A stretch of 64,000 nucleotides of DNA from Patella vulgata (Eukaryota > Mollusca > Gastropoda > Patellidae), in assembly GCF_932274485.2 (NCBI RefSeq), contig NC_065883.2, forward strand, positions 44,920,539-44,984,538, in the 5' to 3' direction. How positions within the stretch are numbered: the first letter of the stretch is position 1; every line of letters begins with the position of its first letter. Positions 20,611 through 32,431 of this stretch are shown in pieces. The translations under genes were made by a program, and so were the position numbers. Under the pieces are notes generated by a model. The model had not been told where the DNA came from, searched no databases, and worked only from the letters and a program-made list of their open reading frames with translations.

Positions 20611-22636
20611 TTAGGGTAGTATGTGGTGATATTGAGGTGGTATGGGGGGGGGCGATTTACCCTGCACTACCCAATACCACCCAATACCACCCCAATACCA
20701 CCTCAATATCACCACATACTACCCAATACTACAACATAATGATGCAAAATAGACATATCGTTTGATTTTTTTCAAAAATAGAGAGTTATATCGCGAGAAA
20801 TGTACTTCAAATGCGATACTGATATCTGGCTGTTGCCTCCCTCTACCACTCCAAAAAAGCCAATAATAACCCAATGCCACCAAATACTTATCAAATACTA
20901 CCAAATACTACCCAATATGATCAAATAACAACCTAATATTGTCAAATAACAGCACATTAGTATAATTACTGCAACGAATATTCGATATTTTGCAGAAAAT
21001 TGAAATTTTTACACAGTTATCTCCCTTTACAACCGGTAAATAGATTTTAGATTGCTGCACTGATTAATCATTTTCTTTGCCGTTGCAATTGGTTTCGAAG
21101 ACGACAAACTTAAAATAAGAAAAACAAGTATGACGATATACCATATTTTATTCCCAAAATGACCCATCTGTCTCTTACCACTTGATACAAGGTAGGTTTT
21201 CTCGGGTCCCCCGGTTTTATCTCACTGTTAAACATCCCTTCCCGCAAGCGAGTTAATGAAATAATATTGAAATATATGTTAGTCCCGAAATTACCTAGTT
21301 AGTATCGATTGTTTGTATCTATTTTAAAAATAATGCTTTAACAAAACAATTGCATAATGTTTATATTCATTTTTTCATGTCAACTATTAAGTTATTGCGT
21401 ATTTACTGACTGCACGATGTTGTATTTTTAAAATTAACGAAATTGCACATGTTTCTTTCTAGTGTGTAATTCTCGACGCGACACATCTCAGTTCACCAAA
21501 CTATCATTTGCGGCCTGTTACAGCTCTGTCGGTTTCTTTGTAATATAAATAAAACAGAACTTGATTACCCAATCAACAATCTTAACCCCGTTGATTAATT
21601 GCTAAGTCAGGTTGAATGTATATACGAGTAGAGCATTACACATTGTGGGGGGAAACTGGAGACCGTGTCTATTCGTTTAGGTGATAATGACATCGCCGCG
21701 ACATCGTCACCTGTGGGTATACCGTAGAATACTTAGAATTTGTTCAATAGTGACAATATTCGAAGAATCGGTGAAATTTTGACAAGAGTTTTTTTTTCAA
21801 AGGCGCCTGGTATGGAACCGGAATCATTTAAAAGACAAAGAAGATATCACCTCGGTGGAAGCGGACGTAAAATACAACTAACTAACAACAGACAGACATA
21901 TTATACCGAAATGATTTTTTACAGGACCGAGTGCACTTGTAGACAGTGTGTTATCATACTAAAATCTCCAGGATGAAGAAATAATTATAGTACAAGAAGA
22001 CTTTTGAATAGATCACGAGACCGTTAAATGAACAGTTTCTAAATCAACCTCTAAAATACTCTTTGGATGATAAGCTGTTTATTTTATAACACTATAGCGG
22101 AGGCATCTATAATAACCTGTTTTCCTTATTTTAACTTCGTCGTTTAGGAAACAAACTGGAAAGCCCAACAAGATGATTAATTTGAGTAGCAATCTAAATT
22201 CTATTTGTCAGTTGTAAAGGGAAATGACTGCGTAAATATTTCAATTTTCTGTAAATTATCGAATATTCGTTGCAGTAATTATCCTAATGTGCTGTTATTT
22301 GACAATATTAGGTTGTTATTTGATCATATTGGGTAGTATTTGGTAGTATTTGATGACTATTTGGTAGTATTGGGTTATTATTGGTTTTTTTTGGGGTGGT
22401 AGAAGGAGGCAAATGGAACAGCCAGATATCGGTATCGCATTTGAAGTACATTTCCCCCGAAATAACTCTCTATTTTTGAAAAAATCAAACGATATTTCTA
22501 TTTTGCATCATTATGTTGTAGTATTGGGTAGTATGTGGTGATATTGAGGTGGTATTGGGGTGGTATTGGGTAGTATAGGGTAGTATTGGGTAAATCGTAT
22601 CGCCGTTATTGGGGTGGAATTGGGTAAATCGTCCCG
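20611..22636. mobile_element. remainder of inverted-repeat element copy 1 and complete copy 2
   Basis: 20611-20645 is the displaced end of copy 1. Copy 2 then starts at GGGCGATTTACCC (about 20646). Its left arm is about 20646-21050 and its right arm about 22210-22636, reverse complements with the same ACCCAATACC microsatellite. Its centre matches copy 1, with two extra segments: about 21172-21272 (CTGTCTCTTACCACTTGATA onward) and about 21457-21610. A 78-codon open frame (21740-21976) includes FFSKAPGMEPESF, which is also readable in copy 1 near 13826. No recognisable domain is seen. Confidence 0.7.
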
Positions 22637-22639
22637 CCG

Positions 22640-22860
22640 TTATTTTGCATTAAAATCCCTTAAACTCCTCTACCTTAGTGCCGAGCAACTAACTCAATAT
22701 ATGTGATACGTTTTCAAATAACTTAAACCCGTCAGTAGTCATCCGGAAATGGAGACCGGTCTCCCAAGATGTATTATGCGGTGTCCGGATAAAACCAGAC
22801 TTTTATTTTATAAAAATAATCTGTAGGTGAAATTTACCTTTCGTTATAAAGTACAGCACA
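22640..22860. other. no gene seen
   Basis: Short unique stretch between the inverted-repeat element and the outer repeat of the next block. Nothing is recognised. Confidence 0.4.
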
Positions 22861-23270
22861 TGTATGGCGGGGTATCAGGTTCAAAATGCGATCTGAGGTA
22901 GATAGTAGAAAATAAAAAGCAAAAGAGAAAATTCGTATCCAAAATGGACATTTTCATATGGGAAACATATACCGCTCGTGCTTTTCAACCTAGTACGTCC
23001 ACCTTTTCAACTTTAAGTCGTAAATATTCTACTTTCAACAACAGAATTTCTACTTTCAATAATCAACTTTTGACATTCGACTTTCAACTTCAGATTTTCT
23101 CTATGCATATTACGGAAATAAATTTGATCACGTGACTATATCTGCCTGTCATTAAAATACGGCATTTTTCCAGAAAAATAAACGATCCCAGGGAAAGATA
23201 ACTCTAGTTGTAAGACTGAGATAAGATGGCCTCAGACTAGCAATTATTTGCCCATTGTAATCAGCTTGGG
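22860..23270 (+). repeat. outer inverted repeat, left arm (partner 34745-35196)
   Basis: Runs from GTATGGCGGGGTATCAGGTT to TTGCCCATTG. The reverse complement is at about 34760-35196 with roughly 90% identity, including a degenerate TTTCAACTTT/AACTTTCAACA array. The two arms enclose about 11.5 kb, of which 8.6 kb is the gypsy insertion. Confidence 0.8.
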
Positions 23271-23794
23271 TTCCAGCCCCGAGGATATCTGTAAACTTTG
23301 CTGTTTGGTGATGACTTCATTTCCGAACTTGAAAAGGACGCCCCTGTGTTTATCATGGCCTCTCATATTTGAAGATAACACAAATGGCTTGTGTGTTGAC
23401 GGTTGTGCATATCTCTTGGTCAGGAAAGTTGTAGGCTATGGTGGCGACAACCCGACATCACGACACCACGATAACCCGACACCACCACAATCCGACAACC
23501 CGACATCACGACATCACGAAATTAAAAATGTCGTAATGTCGCGTAAAATGTCGTATTGTCGGGTTAAAATGTCGTGATGTCGGGTTGTCGTGGTGTCGTG
23601 GTGTCGGGTTGTCGTGATGTGTTATCGGCCATATTCCTCTCAATACTATTATTATGTACACTGAAAATTTCCCCGGGATTTTGCAGCGTGGTTTCTCCAT
23701 GTCGGTAGTGCAGGACAAAGGGCCTGGCAAAGAACAGTGTCTAGTATTGTAGATGGGACAAACAAACAAGCTCCTGTATACACATTGGTGTGCA

Positions 23795-24696
23795 TGTAGC
23801 AGGATCGATGGACAACGGACTATCCCCTTTCCAGGTCGCGGGTTGAACGAAAAGAGACAAAGACAGGAACACAGCTATACAGTTTATTTACAATACACAG
23901 GAACAAAACAGCCAATTATTTACAGAAAGAAGAACAAGTAGAAGACAAGAAGAAGAGCACTGAAATGACAAAATAACTAAATTAGCAAATAAGAATAAAT
24001 ATATATTAAAAAGGATGTAGCTTAGAAATAGCTTCTAATAACTAATCATATAATATAGAGAGATACATTGCCTATTACAGGTAATAATAATGGAGCATTT
24101 AGAACTATTATACATAAATAACATAACAAAATGAGAAACTAACTATAAACATACCCTGATAAAGGTGCTCTTAAGAAATGAAGAATTAGAACTAATAATG
24201 TATAAGGAAACCATATACAGGTACAAAAGAGAGAAACACTAAAAGATAAAACAAACACCAAATTAGACATACATTTTAAAATATAAGTGTTTACTTCTTT
24301 AGATTGATTATACATGTATTATTTTATTTATAACTTATATGAGAATAAAACAGTATTTAAATTAGAAAGGAATTGTCTTGTATTATATTGTCAAGTCAAG
24401 TTAAACAAATATAAACCTACCCGAATTAGTAAATGCAGTGCTGTGGAAAGAAATTGTTGCCTTCAAGATGGAGATCTAAGAAAAAGTGACTAAAGGTGAA
24501 ACATGATGTTAGGACAGTATCTAAGTAACAGAATACTACTCACCATGTTAAAATAACATGTTTAAACTATAAACTAAACTAATTATACCAACTGGAAAAA
24601 CAAAACTTACTGGATATACAGGACAATAGAACTGGATAAAATACTTAAAGAGAATATCACACCAAATACTTAAAGAGAATATACCACCCTACTACA
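23795..24696 (-). repeat. gypsy 3' LTR
   Basis: On the plus strand it begins TGTAGCAGGATCGATGG and ends CACCCTACTACA. It is the same length as its partner. Confidence 0.93.
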
Positions 24697-24972
24697 CTAT
24701 CCCCCCAGCACAAGAAGTGGCGTCCCGACACGAACAACCCTAAACAGTCTACAGCACACCATAATAAAAACAACAATATACATATATAATACAAAAATAA
24801 TGAACCAATCCACATACCCAAACCATAATCCATAAACAAAACCAAGTCGTCATCAAGTAAAACTGTAAGCAACTGATAATGGAATTTATAATCTAACTAA
24901 TAATGCAAAAATGAAAAAAAACAAATAAAAACAAATCGTTATTAAAATACCAGTAGATACAACTAATATAAA

Positions 24973-27900
24973 TCAAAGCCAAACAGTATTCTCTAAAACC
25001 CAAGCATCAGATTTCATCCAAGTAGGTGGTTTACGTTGTCGTTTAGGAGCTAGAACTGGTTGTGAAATATCATCAGAGGAAATATCAGGATCAGGTGGAG
25101 AAATTGAATCATCAGAATTATCAGTAACAGTAATATTAGGAACGGTCATATCAGGAATATCTGGAACAGTAATATGAGGAATAATAATATCCGGAACAGA
25201 AATATCAGGTAACACGTTGGTAACACGAACAGAAGAATAGGATGAAATATTAACATTTGAATTATTATCATTATCATTCGTGTGAAGTTGAGAAATGGGA
25301 AAATCAGGAATACTAACATCAGGTGAAGAACGAACACGTGGAAGTGGAACATTTAATCGTGGGGCAGGAATAGGTCGACCAGAAGAACTTATCGGAAGTA
25401 GAAGATTTCTGTGTAGAGTACGTCTTAATGAAGTGTCAGCCTTCTGAACTACAAAAACTGGAATTTTAACATCTGGTTGTGAAATAACTGTATAACAATC
25501 ATTCTCCCATTTATCTGCAAGTTTATTTTTACCTCTGATCTGTACATTACGAACTAACACAACATCACCAACATGTAGATTAGCACCTCGAGTTTTCACA
25601 TCGTAATAAAGTTTCTGCTTCTGCTGCGCTTTCTGAATATTTTCTGTAGCAATATTGTTCACGGCTTTAAATTTATCTCGAAGTTCAGAAGCAAACTGTG
25701 TATAAGAACTACGTACATCCGTAGCAGAAGTATCTCCAAAAATTATATCAACAGGTAACTTAGGATTTCTACCAAACATCAAATAAAAAGGTGAAAAAGA
25801 AGTTGATTCATGTCTAGTAGAATTATAAATAAAAACTAAATAAGGAACGTGATCTTTCCATCTACCTTTCTGTTCTTCAGTAAGAGTACCTAGCATATCT
25901 AAAAGTGTTCTGTTGAAGCGTTCACATAAACCGTTTCCCATTGGATGATATGGAGTAGTACGTGATTTGTGTATACCTAAAATAGTGCAGACTTCTTTGA
26001 TTATATTGGACTCAAAATTTCGACCTTGATCAGAATGAAGTTTTGCAGGAATTCCATATGGTAGAAAGAAATTATGAATTAATGCTCTGGCGGTGGTTTT
26101 AGCAGTCTGGTTTTTAGTTGGAACAGCAACAGCAAATTTTGTGAAGTGGTCAGTAATAATTAAAATGTTTTCAATACCACCCTTAGAAGGTTCTAAACTC
26201 AAAAAATCTGTACAAACAAGCTGTAATGGTTCTGAAGTTTGAATACTGACTAAAGGCGCTCTAATATTCTGCTGAGGAGACTTTCGGCGAATACATCTGT
26301 CGCAGGATCTGACATACTGCTCTACATACTTCGACATTGAAGGCCAGAAGAAGCGTGATTTGACCAAGTCCAATGTGCGATCACGACCCATGTGACCCAT
26401 CTTGTCATGAAGTAATGATAAAACAAGTTGCCGAAGAGAAACAGGTAAAACAATTTGAAACACAGTATCAGATGAAGGTGAAGGTAAGTATTTCCTATAT
26501 AAAATATCATCTTTTACAATTAAATTATCCCAATGACGTAATATAACTTGTGAGTCTTTATCAATATAAAACAGAAATGTATCAGACGGCTTACAACCAG
26601 TTTTCACAAAATGAATGATATTCCGTATTCCCAAACAGTCTTGTTGAGCTTTTAAAATCTTAGAATTGTCAATTAATTTAGTATATTCTGTAGGAATTCC
26701 AATAATAGGAGACATAAAACAATCAATTACATCTTGGTTAAAAGAAAAAGTTTCAACTTTACTATGCTCAACGTCGGTGAAATTAGTTATAGCGGATACC
26801 ACAGAATTATCTACACATGAAACGGGAAGTCTTGATAAAGCGTCTGCAGCAACATTACGAGATCCAGGCAAGTATTCTAAAGAAAAATCAAATGCAGAAA
26901 GATCAGCTAACCATCTATGACCTGTAGCATCAAGTTTTGCGGAAGAAAGAACATATGTAAGTGGATTATTGTCTGTTTTAACAGTGAATTTGTTGCCATA
27001 AAGATAATCTTGAAATTTTTGTGTGACTGCCCATTTCAAAGCTAGGAATTCAAGTTTATGTGCTGGATAATTCTTTTCACTTTTTGTAATACTCCGGCTG
27101 GCATATGCAATTACTCTTTGTTTTCCTTCCTGAATTTGATATAAAATAGCACCTAAACCACGAGAACTAGCATCTGTTTCTAATATGAAAGGTTGAGTAA
27201 AATCAGCGAAAGCTAAGATAGGAGAAGAAGTTAAATGAGAAATGAGATTATCAAAAGCCTGTTGTTGTTCTGCACTCCAATGAAATGAATTACAATTAGA
27301 TCTTTTTTGTTTTTTAGGTGAATCGCCAACAAGAAGATCAGTTAAAGGTCGAGCAATCTTAGCATAATCCTTGATGAAGCGTCTGAAATACCCACAAAAT
27401 CCAAGAAAACTGCGTACTTTTGAAACAGATGTAGGAATAGGCCAGCTTGTAAGAGTAGAAATTTTATCAGGGTCAGCTTTAATACCATCTTCAGAAATTA
27501 TATGCCCTAAATATTTCAATGATGACTGCAGAAATTCACATTTTGAAGGTTTTAACTTAAGATTGTGTTTTCTTAGCCTGGAGAATACTGAACGAAGACG
27601 AAAAATGTGTTCATCAAATGTTTTAGAAAATACAATGATATCGTCAATATAAATTAAACAATGAAATAAATGAATATCTGACATACATCGCTCTAAACAA
27701 CGCTGAAAAGAACTAGGTGCGTTGGTTAATCCGAATGGCATAGAATTGAACTCCCAAAAGCCAAGGCTACCTGTAGTGAAAGCTGTTTTACATTTATCTT
27801 CTTCTGCCATCTCAATCTGCCAATATCCACTTTTTAAGTCTAAAGATGAAAAATATTTTGAGCCATTTAATGAATCTAAAATCTCGTCTATGCGAGGAAG

Positions 27901-29049
27901 AGCATAAGAATCACGAACAGTTTTTGAATTGAGCTTTCTATAATCTACGCAGAATCGTAACGAACCATCTTTTTTCCGTACAAGTACAACAGGAGAAGCA
28001 AATGGACTGTTAGAAGGGCGAATGACATCAGCCTTAATCATATCATTAATATGGTCTTTAACTTCTTGAAACATGGAAGGAGGTATTCTACGATGCCGTT
28101 GCCTAAATGGGGTATCATCAGTTAGTTTAATTTTATGTTTCATAATATCAGTTCTGCCAAAATCAGTGTCAGACATGCTGAAAATATCTTTGAATTCATT
28201 GAGAAGGTCTTTAAGTTGCTGTGTTTCACCCGGAGCACATTTAGAATTAACTGAATTAAAATTGAATAAATCTTCGAAAGGTTTAGAAGGGGAATCATGT
28301 GAACTAGAAAAAGGAGAATCATTGACAATATTTACTTGTTGAAGTTGACAAAGAACACTATTACGAGAAATAGTAATCGGCTTACTTGAAGAATTAGTGA
28401 TATTTATATGGATATTAGAAGAAGGTTTTACAATCCCAGGAACTACATGAAGGAAACCAGGAATTGAATTGTAGTCTAACGCCAAATAATGTTTACCAGG
28501 TAGAAGTTTAGATAAATTACAGCTACCAACAACAACCATAGAAGAATTTGCTGGAACAGTTACAGGCTTAGAAGTATTTTTTAAAAATTGAGGAACATTA
28601 CTAGCATTAATCGTATCACATAAAACTGAAAACGTAGAATTCCACACAGTAGATTTAGTCTGAACATTACACAACCTAGATAAAATATTTGTACCAATTA
28701 AAAATGGAACCTTTGAATTGAAAGAACATGAAGGAACAATTAAAACTAAGGCTTGCAAATCTTCTGAAGTATCTGGAATACGAACTGGAACTGAAATATA
28801 TCCAAGATATGAAACCGGAACACCACCTGCAGCACGAACATCTAACAAATCATTCAAAGGATAAATATGAAATTCTGATAAATATTTATGATGAAAATCT
28901 TCTGACAAAGTAGAAATCATAGAACCAGAATCCAATAATGAAGGACATAAAATATTATTAACTAAAATATCAGCAACATTTGAACTTCCAACTAAATTAG
29001 AAATAAAATTTGAGGCATTATCTTTCTGGGAGAAAACATCAGGACTCAT
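24973..29049 (-). CDS. gypsy pol polyprotein
   Basis: A 1,358-aa ORF of the Ty3/gypsy family. The order is an aspartic protease (LLDSGSMISTLS) near the N-terminus, then reverse transcriptase (FCVDYRKLNSKT, YIDDIIVFS), RNase H (ILETDASSRGLGAILYQ), the integrase zinc-binding region (HDKMGHMGRDRTLDL, CDRCIRRK) and the integrase core (CTDFLSLEP, HSDQGRNFES, GLCERFNRTLLD). The protease-RT-RNase H-integrase order defines the family. It is expressed as part of the element's own replication cycle and looks whole. Confidence 0.93.
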   Translation of the reverse strand: MSPDVFSQKDNASNFISNLVGSSNVADILVNNILCPSLLDSGSMISTLSEDFHHKYLSEFHIYPLNDLLDVRAAGGVPVSYLGYISVPVRIPDTSEDLQALVLIVPSCSFNSKVPFLIGTNILSRLCNVQTKSTVWNSTFSVLCDTINASNVPQFLKNTSKPVTVPANSSMVVVGSCNLSKLLPGKHYLALDYNSIPGFLHVVPGIVKPSSNIHINITNSSSKPITISRNSVLCQLQQVNIVNDSPFSSSHDSPSKPFEDLFNFNSVNSKCAPGETQQLKDLLNEFKDIFSMSDTDFGRTDIMKHKIKLTDDTPFRQRHRRIPPSMFQEVKDHINDMIKADVIRPSNSPFASPVVLVRKKDGSLRFCVDYRKLNSKTVRDSYALPRIDEILDSLNGSKYFSSLDLKSGYWQIEMAEEDKCKTAFTTGSLGFWEFNSMPFGLTNAPSSFQRCLERCMSDIHLFHCLIYIDDIIVFSKTFDEHIFRLRSVFSRLRKHNLKLKPSKCEFLQSSLKYLGHIISEDGIKADPDKISTLTSWPIPTSVSKVRSFLGFCGYFRRFIKDYAKIARPLTDLLVGDSPKKQKRSNCNSFHWSAEQQQAFDNLISHLTSSPILAFADFTQPFILETDASSRGLGAILYQIQEGKQRVIAYASRSITKSEKNYPAHKLEFLALKWAVTQKFQDYLYGNKFTVKTDNNPLTYVLSSAKLDATGHRWLADLSAFDFSLEYLPGSRNVAADALSRLPVSCVDNSVVSAITNFTDVEHSKVETFSFNQDVIDCFMSPIIGIPTEYTKLIDNSKILKAQQDCLGIRNIIHFVKTGCKPSDTFLFYIDKDSQVILRHWDNLIVKDDILYRKYLPSPSSDTVFQIVLPVSLRQLVLSLLHDKMGHMGRDRTLDLVKSRFFWPSMSKYVEQYVRSCDRCIRRKSPQQNIRAPLVSIQTSEPLQLVCTDFLSLEPSKGGIENILIITDHFTKFAVAVPTKNQTAKTTARALIHNFFLPYGIPAKLHSDQGRNFESNIIKEVCTILGIHKSRTTPYHPMGNGLCERFNRTLLDMLGTLTEEQKGRWKDHVPYLVFIYNSTRHESTSFSPFYLMFGRNPKLPVDIIFGDTSATDVRSSYTQFASELRDKFKAVNNIATENIQKAQQKQKLYYDVKTRGANLHVGDVVLVRNVQIRGKNKLADKWENDCYTVISQPDVKIPVFVVQKADTSLRRTLHRNLLLPISSSGRPIPAPRLNVPLPRVRSSPDVSIPDFPISQLHTNDNDNNSNVNISSYSSVRVTNVLPDISVPDIIIPHITVPDIPDMTVPNITVTDNSDDSISPPDPDISSDDISQPVLAPKRQRKPPTWMKSDAWVLENTVWL

Positions 29050-29282
29050 CGACCGCCTCGTGGAACAAGTCCCTGATAGTTTAAAGGGCAGATTCTATCA
29101 CCTTGTCTGTGTCCGGGCTGTTGGCATTTAAAACAAATGGGACTAATACGAGGTGGATTTGAAGTTGTAAAACGTGGCGGAGGACGAAAAGCTGGGTTTA
29201 ACGAAGGTGTGGGCGGAGGAACTGAAAAATCTTGCGCTTGAGGATTTCTAGGTGGATAAGATCTTGCACGAGGCATCGACAT
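29046..29282 (-). CDS. gypsy nucleocapsid-like ORF
   Basis: A 78-aa basic, proline-rich ORF with a zinc-knuckle-like CFKCQQPGHRQGDRIC. The usual spacing of the last cysteine is slightly altered. It lies between the gag and pol ORFs, where the nucleocapsid domain of gypsy elements is expected. Confidence 0.65.
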   Translation of the reverse strand: MSMPRARSYPPRNPQAQDFSVPPPTPSLNPAFRPPPRFTTSNPPRISPICFKCQQPGHRQGDRICPLNYQGLVPRGGR

Positions 29283-29285
29283 TCG

Positions 29286-30341
29286 TTATATATCATTTAT
29301 TCTAAAGCTGATATTTTTAATTTGATCTGAAAGACATGAAATCTGCTGTACAACTGCTCTCTGGAAATTATCAGAAGAATTTACAGGACTTGGAGGTATA
29401 ACTGAAGGATGACTTGAACTCTCTGGAAAACATGAAACTAAATTTAATTCTTCTTCAGATTTTCTTACCGCTGTCATTAATTCCGAAAATGAAACACCAG
29501 AATCGAGAATATGCCGTGTGTTGCTCCTGACTAATGAATTATGAAGTCCATGCCAAAATTTATCTTTAAGAATTTTATCAGAGGAAGACTCAGTTAAAAT
29601 ACCTGATGAAATTAACTTTATTACAATATGTTGAACTCTACATGCCCAAGATGAAATCGATTCAGAATCAGTCTGTTTAGAAGTGTGTAGCTTATTAAGT
29701 AGGACTTCCGAAGATAGAATATCGCCAAATAACGGATCAAGGTGACTGAACAATTCCTCCAAAGATTGTGGATTTAAACCAACAAGAAAATCCGCTGCAG
29801 TACCCCTGGATGCCCTACGAACAGTATTAATAATTACAGGTGTAGAATGTGTACCTTCTTGCTGCAAACCAAGAATCTCTAATCGCCACTGATTATATGA
29901 CACATCACCCCTATTACCATCCCCAGAAAAAGTAGATAATCTAGGTGTCGAAAAAGCAGATGTCAAATATGTTGGAGAATATGATGAATAACGCCATGGT
30001 GGATTTGAATAAACAGACTGCCTATAAGGGTTTGACTGATGAATAGTGGAAGTTGTTTGAAATGACGGAGGAATACCATGTGAAACAACATTAGTGACAG
30101 TAGAAGGGGTAAAATTAGGTTGAAGGATCGGCCGTGGAGTGAAAGTATAATTACCAGGAATGTAAGTGTGTGATGGAGCTGAAGTAGTAACTGGCGAAGA
30201 ATGATTGGGCCTTACAGATGGATCATGACCAAGAACATCATGACAAATTTCATGTTGATATTCCAGATTCAAAGTTGACATAATACCTTTAATTTCATCA
30301 ATAACTGCTCTAGTTAAATTTGCATCCTGGGATTGAGCCAT
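29286..30341 (-). CDS. gypsy gag (capsid) ORF
   Basis: A 351-aa ORF with a proline/serine-rich N-terminal half. A capsid-like segment follows (RLSTFSGDGNRGDVSYNQWR, then LEELFSHLDPLFGD and DKFWHGLHNSLV). Its position upstream of the nucleocapsid-like and pol ORFs supports gag. Confidence 0.8.
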   Translation of the reverse strand: MAQSQDANLTRAVIDEIKGIMSTLNLEYQHEICHDVLGHDPSVRPNHSSPVTTSAPSHTYIPGNYTFTPRPILQPNFTPSTVTNVVSHGIPPSFQTTSTIHQSNPYRQSVYSNPPWRYSSYSPTYLTSAFSTPRLSTFSGDGNRGDVSYNQWRLEILGLQQEGTHSTPVIINTVRRASRGTAADFLVGLNPQSLEELFSHLDPLFGDILSSEVLLNKLHTSKQTDSESISSWACRVQHIVIKLISSGILTESSSDKILKDKFWHGLHNSLVRSNTRHILDSGVSFSELMTAVRKSEEELNLVSCFPESSSHPSVIPPSPVNSSDNFQRAVVQQISCLSDQIKNISFRINDI

Positions 30342-31529
30342 GTTTACAAGATGGAAAATTGAAATAAGTTGAATACAAAAAAATTCCCCAAATTATACAA
30401 CTAGAAATCGAAACTTTCAAATAACAAAACATCTAATTGAAATTTTAAATATTAAACAAACCATAAAGAGCTATCACTATCAACAAACTATACAAGTCCA
30501 GGATCAATCAGACATCAACTAAGCTATTACAAATAAGTCTAAGTTCCTAAACTGAAATACTAATATCCTAATCAATACTAATTCAGTTGAAGCTATGTCA
30601 AAAAATAATAATAATCAAGTCCAGAAGACAAGTCAAACAACACAAGAAATCTATAATATAAAACACACTCTGACGAAAATCACAAGTCCAAAAAAAAAAA
30701 AAAAAAAAAAAAAAAATTAAACCTGATCTGATTAAGATAAATCAAATCTAAATACCAACTACAGATACCACAATTTATAATTCAATTCAAAGTACGAATA
30801 TTGTAAACCAAATGCATATATATAAACATATGTACCTACCAAATGTAAAGTAATTTATGAAAATAGAAGTATAGAAATGGAGAGACGTTACATGCAAGTG
30901 TATGTGTAGAAATTGTTAATTTATAGAACAAAGGGAAATGTAAACAAATAAAATGGCGGTCCTGTCATAAGGTCACTGTGTCAATGTCAGTAGGTCAATG
31001 TCACAATACCCTAACACTAAAGAGAAAACTTATTTACAACGGCCAAACAAAATAAATTATTTGTACTACTATGTAAATAACTTATCCAAGTAAATATGTA
31101 AATTACTTATATTATGATTGCGTTCAATGTAAATATGTCACCTGTAATAGACATACACTTAATTATATATATGATAACTAACAATAAATAAGTATGTTAT
31201 AATATTATAATATTATAAGAAAACTTTTGGATAATATTGTGTATTCAAGCGTCCTCAAATACACACACACACACACAAACACACACAGTTAATGCCAATA
31301 AATAGAACTTATAATATTATAACAACCATTTCTAAAGTCTCATCAAAAATAAAAAAAAATATTAACCCCCACAAATATTAATGACTTGGCCAAGTATAAA
31401 ATGAAATAACTTACAGATTACAGCGCTGATTCCCGCGAAATAAAATCCAATAAATACACAAACACAAAACACAGATCACAAAGCACAAAACTGGAACAAT
31501 GTCTCTTTAAATCACGTTGGGCGCCATTT
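30342..31529 (-). other. gypsy 5' untranslated region
   Basis: No ORF of note. It holds an A-run at about 30691-30716, a CA microsatellite at 31261-31287, and the primer-binding-like site next to the 5' LTR. Confidence 0.6.
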
Positions 31530-32431
31530 TGTAGCAGGATCGATGGACAACGGACTATCCCCTTTCCAGGTCGCGGGTTGAACGAAAAGAGACAAAGACA
31601 GGAACACAGCTATACAGTTTATTTACAATACACAGGAACAAAACAGCCAATTATTTACAGAAAGAAGAACAAGTAGAAGACAAGAAGAAGAGCACTGAAA
31701 TGACAAAATAACTAAATTAGCAAATAAGAATAAATATATATTAAAAAGGATGTAGCTTAGAAATAGCTTCTAATAACTAATCATATAATATAGAGAGATA
31801 CATTGCCTATTACAGGTAATAATAATGGAGCATTTAGAACTATTATACATAAATAACATAACAAAATGAGAAACTAACTATAAACATACCCTGATAAAGG
31901 TGCTCTTAAGAAATGAAGAATTAGAACTAATAATGTATAAGGAAACCATATACAGGTACAAAAGAGAGAAACACTAAAAGATAAAACAAACACCAAATTA
32001 GACATACATTTTAAAATATAAGTGTTTACTTCTTTAGATTGATTATACATGTATTATTTTATTTATAACTTATATGAGAATAAAACAGTATTTAAATTAG
32101 AAAGGAATTGTCTTGTATTATATTGTCAAGTCAAGTTAAACAAATATAAACCTACCCGAATTAGTAAATGCAGTGCTGTGGAAAGAAATTGTTGCCTTCA
32201 AGATGGAGATCTAAGAAAAAGTGACTAAAGGTGAAACATGATGTTAGGACAGTATCTAAGTAACAGAATACTACTCACCATGTTAAAATAACATGTTTAA
32301 ACTATAAACTAAACTAATTATACCAACTGGAAAAACAAAACTTACTGGATATACAGGACAATAGAACTGGATAAAATACTTAAAGAGAATATCACACCAA
32401 ATACTTAAAGAGAATATACCACCCTACTACA
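31530..32431 (-). repeat. gypsy 5' LTR
   Basis: 902 bp, the same sequence and length as 23795-24696 as far as I compared. Confidence 0.93.

Larger units (their letters stand above)
23795..32431 (-). mobile_element. Ty3/gypsy LTR retroelement, young and whole-looking
   Basis: An 8.6-kb element read on the minus strand. The LTRs at 23795-24696 and 31530-32431 are both 902 bp and look identical where compared. TGCA is duplicated on both sides (23791-23794 and 32432-32435). A primer-binding-site-like TGGCGCCCAACGTG lies next to the 5' LTR (about 31515-31528), and a polypurine GGGGGGATAG lies next to the 3' LTR. It has a gag region and one long pol ORF and no envelope gene. The identical LTRs make this the youngest large insertion in the window. 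It interrupts the foldback block. Confidence 0.92.

Noticed and set aside
23435-23625. TGTCG-rich array considered as a CRISPR-like or integron-like repeat array
   Set aside because: There are no fixed-length unique spacers, the context is eukaryotic, and the units form a palindrome flanked by MITE ends.
24657-24872. hydrophobic minus-strand ORF next to the gypsy 3' LTR, considered as an envelope remnant
   Set aside because: It overlaps the LTR and untranslated sequence, is short and low-complexity, and has no envelope signature.
31261-31287. CA microsatellite and nearby A-run considered as a SINE tail
   Set aside because: Both lie in the gypsy untranslated region and no SINE body precedes them.
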